Assembly: GCA_043807765.1 (NCBI GenBank)
Contig: JAZDFQ010000109.1
Coordinates: 54,454-118,453 of the forward strand
DNA from: Stygiobacter sp043807765
GTDB lineage: Bacteria; Bacteroidota; Ignavibacteria; Ignavibacteriales; Melioribacteraceae
Direction of reading: 5' to 3'
DNA: 64,000 bases
In this document: piece after piece, positions 24,477-33,261 of the stretch
How the letters are laid out: every line of letters begins with the position of its first letter
Position numbering within the stretch: position 1 is the first letter of the stretch
Program-made: the position numbers and the translations under genes
Notes under the pieces: model-generated
Told to the model about the DNA's origin: nothing
The model's input: only the letters and a program-made list of their open reading frames with translations
Database searches by the model: none

Positions 24477-27400
24477 AATTTAAAAAGGTATTAATTATTG
24501 GAAGCTCTGCTCTAAAAATTGGAGAAGCCGGCGAGTTTGATTACTCCGGTTCTCAAGCAATAAAAGCTCTTAAAGAAGAAGGCCTCTATACTATTCTAAT
24601 CAATCCAAACATTGCAACAATTCAAACTTCGGATTACTTAGCAGACAAAGTTTACCTTCTTCCAATCAACACGAACTATGTTGAGAAAGTAATTGCTAAA
24701 GAAAAACCGGATGGAATCATTCTTGGTTTTGGCGGACAAACTGCACTAAACTGTGGACTCGCACTTCACCGCGAAGGAATTCTAAAAAAATATAACGTAA
24801 AAGTTCTCGGCACTCAGATAGACGCAATTGAAAATACAGAAGACCGTCAGTTATTCTGCAATAAGCTTTCAGAGATTGATGTAAGGTTTCCTCAGAGTAA
24901 AGCTGTTACTTCTCTAGAAGAAGCTATCGAGTTTGCCGAAGAGATTGAATATCCGGTAATTATTAGAATTGCTTACGCGCTTGGCGGACTTGGCTCCGGT
25001 GTGTGCCGGAATAAAGCCGAGTTGAAAAAACTTGCGACGAAGGCGCTCAATTACTCTGCACAAATTTTAGTTGAAGAATATCTAGAAGGCTGGAAAGAAA
25101 TTGAATACGAAGTAGTACGTGATCGATTCGACAACTGCATTACAGTGTGCAACATGGAAAATATTGATCCGATGGGAATTCACACCGGAGAAAGCATTGT
25201 TGTTGCACCAAGCCAAACATTAACCAACAACGAATTCCACATGTTGCGGGAAATTGCAATAAAAACAATCCGCCACCTTGGAATTGTTGGCGAGTGCAAC
25301 ATTCAATACGCACTCGATCCTCATTCGCAAGATTATCGAGTGATCGAGGTTAACGCGCGTTTGAGTAGAAGCTCTGCACTCGCTTCCAAAGCAACCGGCT
25401 ATCCCCTTGCGTTTGTTGCCGCAAAACTTGCACTCGGTTACGGTTTACACGAGCTGCCAAACTCAATCACCAAAACAACAAAAGCATTTTTCGAACCGGC
25501 TCTTGATTACATTGTTATAAAAGTCCCTCGTTGGGATTTGAAAAAATTCCGCCTCGTTAAGCGCAAACTCGGTTCTTCGATGAAATCTGTTGGCGAAGTG
25601 ATGGCCATAGGAAGAAAGTTTGAAGAAGCAATTCAAAAAGCTATGCGCATGCTTGATATTGGCGTTGAAGGCTTAACAGCAAGCCGTACAAAAGTTGAAT
25701 TTGACGAATTGAAAGAAGCGCTTGAAAATCCAACAGAAGAAAGAATGTTCGCCGTTGTTCAAGCACTTAAACAAGGCTATTCTATAGATTGGGTTCACAC
25801 GTTAACTCACATTAATAAGTGGTTTTTATATAAGATTCAAAACATTGTAGAGATTGAAAAAAAGGTTGCGGAAACAAAAGGTAAAATTTCAAAGGAATTA
25901 TTACTTCACGCTAAACAGCATGGTTTCTCCGATAGACAAATTGCAAATGTAGTTGGTAAAGATGCGCACGATATTTTCATGATGCGAGACAAACATAAAA
26001 TTCATCCCTTTATTCAGCACATTGATACTCTTGCGGCCGAATATCCGGCAAAAACAAATTATCTCTATCTCAGCTATAATTCTTATTCTCACGATTTCGA
26101 GTTTAAACTCAAAAATTCAATCATAATTCTCGGAAGCGGTCCTTACAGAATTGGCAGCTCCGTGGAATTTGACTGGTGCTGCGTTAATACCGGCAAAACT
26201 TTACGCGAGAACGGCTACAAAACAGTAATGATTAACTGCAATCCGGAAACAGTGAGTACAGATTATGATGAAAGCGATGCGCTGTTCTTTGAGGAACTAA
26301 CTACGGAAACAATCTGGGAAATTTACGACGCTATTAAAGCTAAAGGTGTAATCGTATCGATGGGCGGACAAACGCCGAACAATCTTTCGCTCAAGCTAAA
26401 TAAAGTAGGAATAAAAATTCTCGGCACATCGCCGCAATCAATTGATCGCGCAGAAGACAGAAGTAAATTTTCCAAGATGCTTGATGAACTCGAAATCGGT
26501 CAGCCGGCGTGGAGTAATCTTAACACGATTAAAGATGCATTGAAGTTTGCAAACCAAGTTGGTTATCCCGTTCTTGTTCGTCCTTCTTACGTACTAAGCG
26601 GCGCAGCAATGGCAATTGCAACTGATGATTTTGAATTAACCCGCTTCCTTCAAAAAGCTGTGGATGTTTCTCCGGAACATCCGGTTGTAATTTCCAAATT
26701 TTTGGTCAATGCCAAAGAACTTGAGTTCGATGCAGTAGCACAAAATGGAAAAATTGTTTGCTCGGCAATTTCCGAACATGTTGAGAATGCCGGCGTACAC
26801 TCCGGCGATGCAACTTTAGTTCTGCCGGCTCAGCGTACTTATTTGGAAACGATGCGACAGATCAAAGAATTTTCTGCGGCTATAGCAAAATCGCTTAACA
26901 TTAACGGCCCGTTCAACATTCAGTTTCTTGCTAAAGACAATAAGGTGAAAGTTATTGAATGTAACTTGCGCGCTTCAAGAAGTTTTCCCTTTGTATCTAA
27001 AACGTTGAAGAAAAACTTTATCGAGATTGCAGCCAAAGTTATTGTTGGACAAAAAGTAGAGAAGGTTGAAGACTTTACACTTAGCCTTGATTATGTTGGA
27101 GTAAAAGCCCCGGAGTTTTCTTTCACCCGTCTCGAAGGCGCCGATCCAACAACCGGAGTTGAGATGGCTTCTACCGGCGAAGTTGCTTGCTTAGGTGAGG
27201 ATTTTGATGAGGCATTTTTGAAATCGCTTACCTCAGTTGGATATAAATTCCCCATTAAAGCAGTTCTAATTTCTTCCGGAACAATCGAATCAAAATCTGA
27301 ATTGCTGGAACCGATGCGCCAGATGATGAAACTTGGAATAAAGTTCTACGCAACTTCGGGTACGGCAAAGTTTATGCACAGCAACGGTATTCCGGTAGAA

Positions 27401-27655
27401 ACAATTGAATGGCCGATAAATAATAAAAACTCCAATGCAGTTGAGCTAATTAAATCAAAGGCTGTAGATTTGGTTATTAACATTCCTAAAAACTTCCAAG
27501 AGGAAGAATTAACTAACGATTATTTGATCAGAAGAACGGCTGTGGACTATAAAATTCCACTTATTACTAACCGGCAGTTAGCAATGAGATTAGCCGAGGC
27601 AATGACAAACAAAGATCCTTTGAATCTCGACGTGAAAAGCTGGGATGAATATTGA
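24473..27655 (+). CDS. carB: Carbamoyl-phosphate synthase large subunit
   Basis: Makes carbamoyl phosphate from bicarbonate, ammonia and two ATP. The two homologous halves are both present: the first starts KVLIIGSSALKIGEAGEFDYSG, the second near residue 550 with IIILGSGPYRIGSSVEFDWC. Each contains an ATP-grasp domain (EYLEGWKEIEYEVVRD and SKFLVNAKELEFDAVA). The C-terminal allosteric MGS-like domain follows (about 930-1060, with FYATSGTAKFMHSNGI). The 1060 residues are normal. Start GTG 24473 overlaps the carA stop. In pathways, it feeds pyrimidine and arginine synthesis, whose other genes are not in this window. Confidence 0.97.
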   Translation: MKFKKVLIIGSSALKIGEAGEFDYSGSQAIKALKEEGLYTILINPNIATIQTSDYLADKVYLLPINTNYVEKVIAKEKPDGIILGFGGQTALNCGLALHREGILKKYNVKVLGTQIDAIENTEDRQLFCNKLSEIDVRFPQSKAVTSLEEAIEFAEEIEYPVIIRIAYALGGLGSGVCRNKAELKKLATKALNYSAQILVEEYLEGWKEIEYEVVRDRFDNCITVCNMENIDPMGIHTGESIVVAPSQTLTNNEFHMLREIAIKTIRHLGIVGECNIQYALDPHSQDYRVIEVNARLSRSSALASKATGYPLAFVAAKLALGYGLHELPNSITKTTKAFFEPALDYIVIKVPRWDLKKFRLVKRKLGSSMKSVGEVMAIGRKFEEAIQKAMRMLDIGVEGLTASRTKVEFDELKEALENPTEERMFAVVQALKQGYSIDWVHTLTHINKWFLYKIQNIVEIEKKVAETKGKISKELLLHAKQHGFSDRQIANVVGKDAHDIFMMRDKHKIHPFIQHIDTLAAEYPAKTNYLYLSYNSYSHDFEFKLKNSIIILGSGPYRIGSSVEFDWCCVNTGKTLRENGYKTVMINCNPETVSTDYDESDALFFEELTTETIWEIYDAIKAKGVIVSMGGQTPNNLSLKLNKVGIKILGTSPQSIDRAEDRSKFSKMLDELEIGQPAWSNLNTIKDALKFANQVGYPVLVRPSYVLSGAAMAIATDDFELTRFLQKAVDVSPEHPVVISKFLVNAKELEFDAVAQNGKIVCSAISEHVENAGVHSGDATLVLPAQRTYLETMRQIKEFSAAIAKSLNINGPFNIQFLAKDNKVKVIECNLRASRSFPFVSKTLKKNFIEIAAKVIVGQKVEKVEDFTLSLDYVGVKAPEFSFTRLEGADPTTGVEMASTGEVACLGEDFDEAFLKSLTSVGYKFPIKAVLISSGTIESKSELLEPMRQMMKLGIKFYATSGTAKFMHSNGIPVETIEWPINNKNSNAVELIKSKAVDLVINIPKNFQEEELTNDYLIRRTAVDYKIPLITNRQLAMRLAEAMTNKDPLNLDVKSWDEY

Positions 27656-27727
27656 TCTCCCTTAGGTGTTTTTCTTGGATAAGTTTATTTGTATTTTTGA
27701 GACGGTAAAATTAAAGGGGAAAAAGTA

Positions 27728-28123
27728 ATGACGACTTCAAAATTACCAACTATTTTGGTTGTAGAAGATGATTTGGAAAATCAAAAATTTCTAAAAATTT
27801 TTCTAAAAAGATGTTTTGAAGTTGAGGCTTGCGACAATGCTGATGAATGTTACTCTATTTTAGAGAGCCATCATATTGATATCATCCTCATGGACATTTC
27901 CTTAAAGGGGAACAAGGATGGTCTTCAACTTACAAAAGAATTAAAATCGCACAATAAGTTTTCAACTTTGCCAATCGTTGGTCTTTCTGCCCACGCCTTC
28001 CAAAAAGATAAAGACAACGCCTACAACGCCGGGATAAATGTTTTCATTACAAAACCGGTAGACGCAAATTATCTTCTACAAGTACTCTTAGACTCAGTGA
28101 ATGGTAATGCCAAGAAAACATAA
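27728..28123 (+). CDS. Stand-alone response regulator (CheY-like receiver)
   Basis: The 131 residues are a single receiver domain with the acidic pair D14/D15 in VVEDDLENQKF, the phospho-acceptor D56 in IILMDISLKGNKDG, and K in FITKPVDANYLLQ. There is no output domain, so it should act through protein contact or within a phosphorelay. No kinase is adjacent. AAAGGGG precedes the ATG, and TATTTTTG at 27692-27699 is a plausible -7 element. The partner cannot be named from the sequence. Confidence 0.9.
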   Translation: MTTSKLPTILVVEDDLENQKFLKIFLKRCFEVEACDNADECYSILESHHIDIILMDISLKGNKDGLQLTKELKSHNKFSTLPIVGLSAHAFQKDKDNAYNAGINVFITKPVDANYLLQVLLDSVNGNAKKT

Positions 28124-28201
28124 TTTAGAGTAATACGTTTTCGAGTGTAACATTTAAGTGTTTTTTTTCGTCTAATAAACAGAACAATTCTTGGAGTAAT
28201 T

Positions 28202-29161
28202 ATGTCTAAAAAAGCATTACTGCTAATTTTATTTTCATTAATGATGATTGGCTCGCCTTTATTAGCTCAAGTTGAAGATTCCACTGAATATGAAGATGAT
28301 GAAGAATTTTTTGAACGCAAACATAACCGCTGGTGGAGAAATTGGGAAGATGGTGATTGGTTCGAGTGGGAATTCAAAGGAACTCCTTTTATAGAAGGCA
28401 ACTATGGTCTTGGCGTAATTAAAAACAAAAATATGTTTTACGATTTCAAAAAAGTCGGATTAGCCGAAGTTAAACTTGGTTATTCCACTAAAGAAGATTT
28501 TTTTGATGAAAAAACAATTGAGTTTAGCGACAAGTATTTTTTCATCTCAAGGCTTGGTTCCGATATTCTCGAAACAGATCCAAAATTGAACGAGCTTCGT
28601 ACCGAAATGTGGCGGTTTGGTTTTTCAAAACGTAGTGGTTACGGCTACAAACTCGGCAGTCTTTATGTTATGCCGTATCATGCATCCGGATTTGTCTGGT
28701 CGAGACTTCATATGAAAGATTTTCCGCCATCAGTTTGGCCTGCAATTTACCCTCCCCTTCAAGGACAGTTATATGCCAATGCCGACAGAGAATTTCTTGA
28801 TCGTTTACATGACTCTTTCCGATTTGGGACAACTGTTGAAAGTGGAATTAATTTTGACATAGCTTCTACTGTTGGAATAAATGTTGGTTATGAAGCTAAT
28901 GTTGTTTTTCCGCGCCACTTATTTTGGAAACACTTAGGCAGTATGATTATCGAAGGAGCCGGAATGAGTATGCTTGATCGGTTTATTGATGAGATAAGTG
29001 ATTCTTCCCCTCTTTCTGTTCCATTGGTTAACTTTATTTTAAAGGGAGCGTACAGCTACGCCTTTCATTCATTAAAGAAAGAAAAAATGAATTGGCCGTT
29101 TAACACCGAAGCGCCTCTTACATACGAAACTATAAAATTTGGAATGACTTTCACTTTTTAG
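28202..29161 (+). CDS. Exported protein of unknown function, probable outer-membrane barrel
   Basis: The signal peptide MSKKALLLILFSLMMIGSPLLA is followed by an acidic, tryptophan-rich stretch (YEDDEEFFERKHNRWWRNWE). The rest has strand-like alternation (EGNYGLGVIKNK, VGLAEVKLGYST, INVGYEANVVF) and ends in KFGMTFTF, a terminal phenylalanine typical of proteins inserted by the BAM machine. No enzymatic motif is seen. GGAG lies before the ATG and a strong terminator follows, so it is probably monocistronic. I do not recognise the family. Confidence 0.6.
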   Translation: MSKKALLLILFSLMMIGSPLLAQVEDSTEYEDDEEFFERKHNRWWRNWEDGDWFEWEFKGTPFIEGNYGLGVIKNKNMFYDFKKVGLAEVKLGYSTKEDFFDEKTIEFSDKYFFISRLGSDILETDPKLNELRTEMWRFGFSKRSGYGYKLGSLYVMPYHASGFVWSRLHMKDFPPSVWPAIYPPLQGQLYANADREFLDRLHDSFRFGTTVESGINFDIASTVGINVGYEANVVFPRHLFWKHLGSMIIEGAGMSMLDRFIDEISDSSPLSVPLVNFILKGAYSYAFHSLKKEKMNWPFNTEAPLTYETIKFGMTFTF

Positions 29162-29171
29162 GAATTAAAAG

Positions 29172-29195
29172 GCCGGATGAAAATCCGGCTTTTTT
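29172..29195 (+). terminator. Terminator after the exported protein gene
   Basis: GCCGGAT (29172-29178), loop GAAA, ATCCGGC (29183-29189), then TTTTTT. The hairpin can serve the convergent amylase gene too. Confidence 0.9.
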
Positions 29196-29199
29196 AGTT

Positions 29200-30678
29200 T
29201 TAAAAACTAAGTATATGAGCTTGCCAAGGTTTTAGTTCTACATACAAACCCAAAGAATGAATCTCCTCTGCTGATCTTACATAATTTACATCGTGTAACA
29301 AATCGATAATTATTAATTCTTCCGGATAACCTTCAATGTCTAGTTTCATTCTGCAAGTTGAAAGGAATTCCGAGTAATTTACAATTACAATTCTTCTTTC
29401 ATCCTTCAAGCGCCATTCCCATGCAATAATATTGAGATATGTAAAATTATTTACCCAAGATAGAATTGGCGTTATTAGCTTCCATGTTCCTTCTTTAAAT
29501 ACTTTTAGAGTAGATATCTTCAACAATTTAACATAGAAAGCTTTTAAATCATTATTAACATTTTCTATTGGTTCACGAATTAACTGAACCGGTAGTTTAA
29601 TCTTCTTCCCCTCAAATTGTCCATCATTGTAAAACCGCATCCCTTGAATTGTAGAAACTATTATTGCGGCTGCTTTTGATTTCTCCTTACTAAGCACACT
29701 TGCAATTCTATCTTCATCGTGATTCTCTAAAAACCGGATTGAATGCTGCTGAAACGAATTCTGGGCACGCAAATGTTCAACAAGTTCGCGCGGAAAAGAA
29801 TGTTTGAGACGGTCGGTTAAGCGTTTGTCGTAAGTAAAATCGAAACCTAGCTGCTGAAGCTGCCATTCCAAATCCCAATAAGCTTCTGCAAGAAAGAGAA
29901 AATCGCTTCGCTTATTTTTTACCGAAGCAATCGCTTCACTCCAAAACTCCGATGTTGCACTCTTGAGACATTCCGGAGGCAATACACCAGCCCATGTATT
30001 CTTAAATACATTATTCAACGCTAACATTGCCATATCGCAGCGAACTCCATCGCATAAGCTGGTTAGTCTTAAAAGCGTGTTTATTAGAAAATCTTTTGCC
30101 GCTTTGTTACAAAAATTTACTTGTACTGTGTCTTGCCAAGCCGGAAAAAATGGATCGCGTCCATGTGCAAAAAATTCCGTTCTGTCAATTCTCGGCTGAA
30201 AAAAAGTGTGTGGTTCATTTCTAAATGTTTGTCCGCTTACACTTAAAAATATTTCCGGATTGGTTTGAATTAAGCTGGAGCCGGCACTAAAATGATTCGG
30301 AACAAAATCCAGAACGAGCTTCATGCCAAGATTGTTCAGTTCAGTCTTAAGCCAAAGCAAATCATTTTCATCACCCAAACGAGGATTAAGCAGATAATCA
30401 TCAATTGAATAAGGAGAACTGCTGATGTCCTCATGCCTCCAATCTTTTAGCGCTCGAGAATAGTTTTTTATTAAACCTTCTTCGAAACAATATTTATCGA
30501 TTGTTGATTCGCATGTTTGCCAAATGCCCATAAGCCAGATATACTCAATGCCCAAGTCGGCAAGTTGTTGCCAGTAGCTTAACGGAACATCTTTTAATTT
30601 TGCTTTTGTGGTTGGTGTATCAAATCTTTTTATCCAAACGCGAATATTAATTTCATAGAGGGATGGATTTTTAGTCAT
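29200..30678 (-). CDS. Cytoplasmic alpha-amylase family (GH13) glycosidase
   Basis: An alpha/beta-barrel enzyme for alpha-glucans or related sugars; the exact substrate is not readable. Barrel motifs are in order: VLDFVPNHF (region I), GVRCDMAML with nucleophile D215 (region II), FLAEAYWD with acid/base E265 (region III) and FLENHDEDRI with D321 (region IV). There is no signal peptide, so it acts inside the cell, perhaps on storage glycan or maltodextrin. The end of the protein (about 400-492) is the usual C-terminal beta domain. The stop of dnaG lies 3 bases before its ATG, so the two are read as one transcript. Confidence 0.9.
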   Translation of the reverse strand: MTKNPSLYEINIRVWIKRFDTPTTKAKLKDVPLSYWQQLADLGIEYIWLMGIWQTCESTIDKYCFEEGLIKNYSRALKDWRHEDISSSPYSIDDYLLNPRLGDENDLLWLKTELNNLGMKLVLDFVPNHFSAGSSLIQTNPEIFLSVSGQTFRNEPHTFFQPRIDRTEFFAHGRDPFFPAWQDTVQVNFCNKAAKDFLINTLLRLTSLCDGVRCDMAMLALNNVFKNTWAGVLPPECLKSATSEFWSEAIASVKNKRSDFLFLAEAYWDLEWQLQQLGFDFTYDKRLTDRLKHSFPRELVEHLRAQNSFQQHSIRFLENHDEDRIASVLSKEKSKAAAIIVSTIQGMRFYNDGQFEGKKIKLPVQLIREPIENVNNDLKAFYVKLLKISTLKVFKEGTWKLITPILSWVNNFTYLNIIAWEWRLKDERRIVIVNYSEFLSTCRMKLDIEGYPEELIIIDLLHDVNYVRSAEEIHSLGLYVELKPWQAHILSF

Positions 30679-30681
30679 TAC

Positions 30682-32562
30682 TTACCAATCAAATTCATTT
30701 TTAGGTTTAAGTCCAAGTAGTGCTTTTTTATCATCTTGTAATTCGCGGTTACGCAATAAAAGCTCATACTGAAGCCGCTCGTCTTTTGATTCAGAGCTTC
30801 TCTTGTTATTCTGTTTTATCTCTTCTTCTATTTGGAATATTTGAAAACTTCTTACTGTGTCAACGGCATGTTCAAATGTGTCTTTTTCGATTTTTCCATT
30901 AAAAGAAAGTTCATCCCACTTTCGGCTAATTGAATCATCGGAAAGAGTAAGCTTCATAATAAAGTTCTTAAGATCCGTAGATTCAATTTTCTCTACCAAA
31001 TCCGCCGGTGAAAACTTTCCTTCATTCCAGCCATCGTGAATAATATCAGCAAGTTTTCGGTAATTCAGATTTGCAAAACTTTCCACCGCAACATTATCAA
31101 AGATGTAGCCTAATATTTTTTCATCACCGCTGAAAAGAAGCCGTATCAATTCTTTCTCATTCGGATTTTCTGCTTGATACTTTGTTGCTAAATTAAATTC
31201 GGCAGACGATGAAGCTGTTTCCATCTTTACAACTTGTTTGGCTGATTGATTTTCAACTCGGGTTTTGTTTTGTGAAAGCGCCGCATTTAATTCAGATTCA
31301 ATAAGCTTTTCGCGCAAATTGAATTTTTTTGAAATCGTTTTCATCAACAAATTACGTTTTAACTCATCGTTAACTAGTGCAAGAGTTCTCACCAATTCCC
31401 GAATTGCTTTCGTCATATCTGCGGGGTCTTCAAACAGCCCGAGTTCTTCAAACTGCGAAGTCTGATATTCCAAAAAATTAACTGCGCGGGTAACTTCTTC
31501 ATCAAATTTTTCTTTTCCGAATTTGTTGATATAAGAATCCGGGTCTTCCCCTTTAGGAAGTTCAATAACTTTTACTTCAAAATCTTGCTTAAGTAAAAGC
31601 TCAATACTTCTAAGCGCGGCTTTCTGTCCGGCGGAGTCTGCATCAAACAAAACAAAAATGTTTTTGGTGAAGCGAGATAGAAGCTGGATTTGCTCATCGG
31701 TCAATGACGTTCCGGAAGAAGCGACTACATTCTTAACACCGGCTTGAAAGAGGGAAACCAAATCCATGTATCCTTCCACAAGAATGGCACGGTCCAGTTT
31801 TCTTATTTCATCTTTGGAATGAAACAATCCGTAAAGGGATTTTCGTTTAGAATAGATTTGAGATTCCGGCGAGTTTAAATATTTGGCAACGTTATCATTC
31901 TTTTCAAGTATTCTACCGCCAAAAGCAATTACTCTTCCGTTTGGAGAAAAAATTGGAAAGATTACGCGAGCGCGGAATTTATCGTAATACTCTCCTCTTT
32001 CGTTAGTATCAATCAAGCCGAGATGTTTTGCGTTTGCCAGATCAACTTTGTTTTCTTTTGCGTGGTTTAAGAAATTATCCCAGCCAAAAGGAGCAAAACC
32101 AATTCCGAAACTTCTTTGCGTCTGCGGTTTTATTCCCCGCTGTTTTAAATATGTACGGGCTATTTCAGCATCGTTGTTCTTATAAAGATGTTCCGAGAAG
32201 AAACGCGCGGCCAAAACATTTATTTCGTAGAATACTTCAAGCTCATTCTGCTGATCGTTCTGAGCCTCATCATACTGAATTTTAATTCCAACATGATCGG
32301 CAACTTCTTCAATTGCCTCGACAAATGAAATATTCTTGAACTCCATTAAAAATTTAAAAATATTGCCGCCGTTGCCGCAGCCAAAGCAATGATAAATCTG
32401 TTTATCTTCACTTACCGTAAACGAAGGAGTTTTTTCTTGATGAAACGGACAGAGTCCGATAAAATTCTTTCCCCGCTTACGCAGCTGTACGTATCCGCTT
32501 ACTACATCAACAATATCTGACGCGTTACGAACTTCATCTATTTTGGTCTCAGAAATACGCAT
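30682..32562 (-). CDS. dnaG: DNA primase
   Basis: Makes RNA primers for replication. The zinc-binding domain has C38, H41, C59 and C62 (LCPFHQEKTPSF, then YHCFGCGNGGN). The TOPRIM catalytic core follows (RAILVEGYMDLVSLFQAG and NIFVLFDADSAGQKAALR). The C-terminal part of about 200 residues is the helicase-interaction region and is poorly conserved. The 626 residues are normal. A promoter candidate lies at 32598-32627. It is followed directly by an amylase-family gene, an unrelated function; the usual rpsU-dnaG-rpoD order is not present. Confidence 0.96.
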   Translation of the reverse strand: MRISETKIDEVRNASDIVDVVSGYVQLRKRGKNFIGLCPFHQEKTPSFTVSEDKQIYHCFGCGNGGNIFKFLMEFKNISFVEAIEEVADHVGIKIQYDEAQNDQQNELEVFYEINVLAARFFSEHLYKNNDAEIARTYLKQRGIKPQTQRSFGIGFAPFGWDNFLNHAKENKVDLANAKHLGLIDTNERGEYYDKFRARVIFPIFSPNGRVIAFGGRILEKNDNVAKYLNSPESQIYSKRKSLYGLFHSKDEIRKLDRAILVEGYMDLVSLFQAGVKNVVASSGTSLTDEQIQLLSRFTKNIFVLFDADSAGQKAALRSIELLLKQDFEVKVIELPKGEDPDSYINKFGKEKFDEEVTRAVNFLEYQTSQFEELGLFEDPADMTKAIRELVRTLALVNDELKRNLLMKTISKKFNLREKLIESELNAALSQNKTRVENQSAKQVVKMETASSSAEFNLATKYQAENPNEKELIRLLFSGDEKILGYIFDNVAVESFANLNYRKLADIIHDGWNEGKFSPADLVEKIESTDLKNFIMKLTLSDDSISRKWDELSFNGKIEKDTFEHAVDTVRSFQIFQIEEEIKQNNKRSSESKDERLQYELLLRNRELQDDKKALLGLKPKNEFDW

Positions 32563-32597
32563 TATTGGATTTAACTGCCTCTGTTGAAATGCCTTCT

Positions 32598-32627
32598 CGA
32601 AATTAGATATTTATCCGGTTATTCCAA
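32598..32627 (-). promoter_or_regulatory. Candidate promoter of dnaG
   Basis: On the minus strand TTG (complement of 32625-32627) is followed after 19 bases by TAATTTCG (complement of 32598-32605), one mismatch from TAnnTTTG. It lies about 36 bases before the dnaG start. Confidence 0.45.
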
Positions 32628-32676
32628 ACCTTAGTTAAATTGGTCGTTCAGAATAATCTTTGTAATTTTGCCGGTA

Positions 32677-33213
32677 ATGAGTATGATCAGTCAACAGCAC
32701 AAAAATAAAAGTATACTTCTTTTTCTTCCCGCTCAAAATTTCAACGAGCATGAGTTTCTTATAGTTTCCAATTCGTTAAATACTGCCGGACTAAAAGCAT
32801 TTATCGTAAGTGACGCATCATTTCTTTGCGTCGGTTCAAACGGCTTAAAAGTTAAGAACGATGTTCAGCTTTATAATGTTCACGAAAGTAACTTTGCGGG
32901 ATTCATTATTATTGGCGGAAGCGGAACGCGCGAATATTGGAATAATTTAACTCTTCAAAATATTGCCAAGCGTTTTGTCTTGAATATGAAACCAGTCGGC
33001 GCCTTATGCTGCGCACCGGTAATTCTGGCTAAAGCTGGTTTATTAACAGAACCGGTAACATGTTTTGTTGACGACAGGAAAGCCTTAGAAAGAGAAGGCG
33101 TTGGTTTCGTAAACTCTCCGGTAGTTAAGAGCCAAAAGATTATAACCGGACAAGATCCAGCTTCCTCCGGAGAATTCATCAAAACATTCTTAAATGAGCT
33201 TACTCTGAATTAA
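32677..33213 (+). CDS. DJ-1/PfpI family protein
   Basis: A class I glutamine amidotransferase-like fold of about 178 residues. It shows SILLFLPAQNFNEHEFL at the start, GFIIIGGSGTREYW in the middle and VGALCCAPVILAKAGLL with the nucleophile-elbow cysteine. A later VTCFVDDRKALEREG resembles the region after the elbow. DJ-1/PfpI relatives include proteases, deglycases and chaperones; the sequence does not decide. Start ATG 32677 or 32683 is unclear because no ribosome binding site is visible; a TTG at 32668 is also in frame. It is divergent from dnaG. Confidence 0.85.
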   Translation: MSMISQQHKNKSILLFLPAQNFNEHEFLIVSNSLNTAGLKAFIVSDASFLCVGSNGLKVKNDVQLYNVHESNFAGFIIIGGSGTREYWNNLTLQNIAKRFVLNMKPVGALCCAPVILAKAGLLTEPVTCFVDDRKALEREGVGFVNSPVVKSQKIITGQDPASSGEFIKTFLNELTLN

Positions 33214-33261
33214 TTCTTGCAGAACTAATTGCTACAATGCTTTGTTAATAAAATATAAATA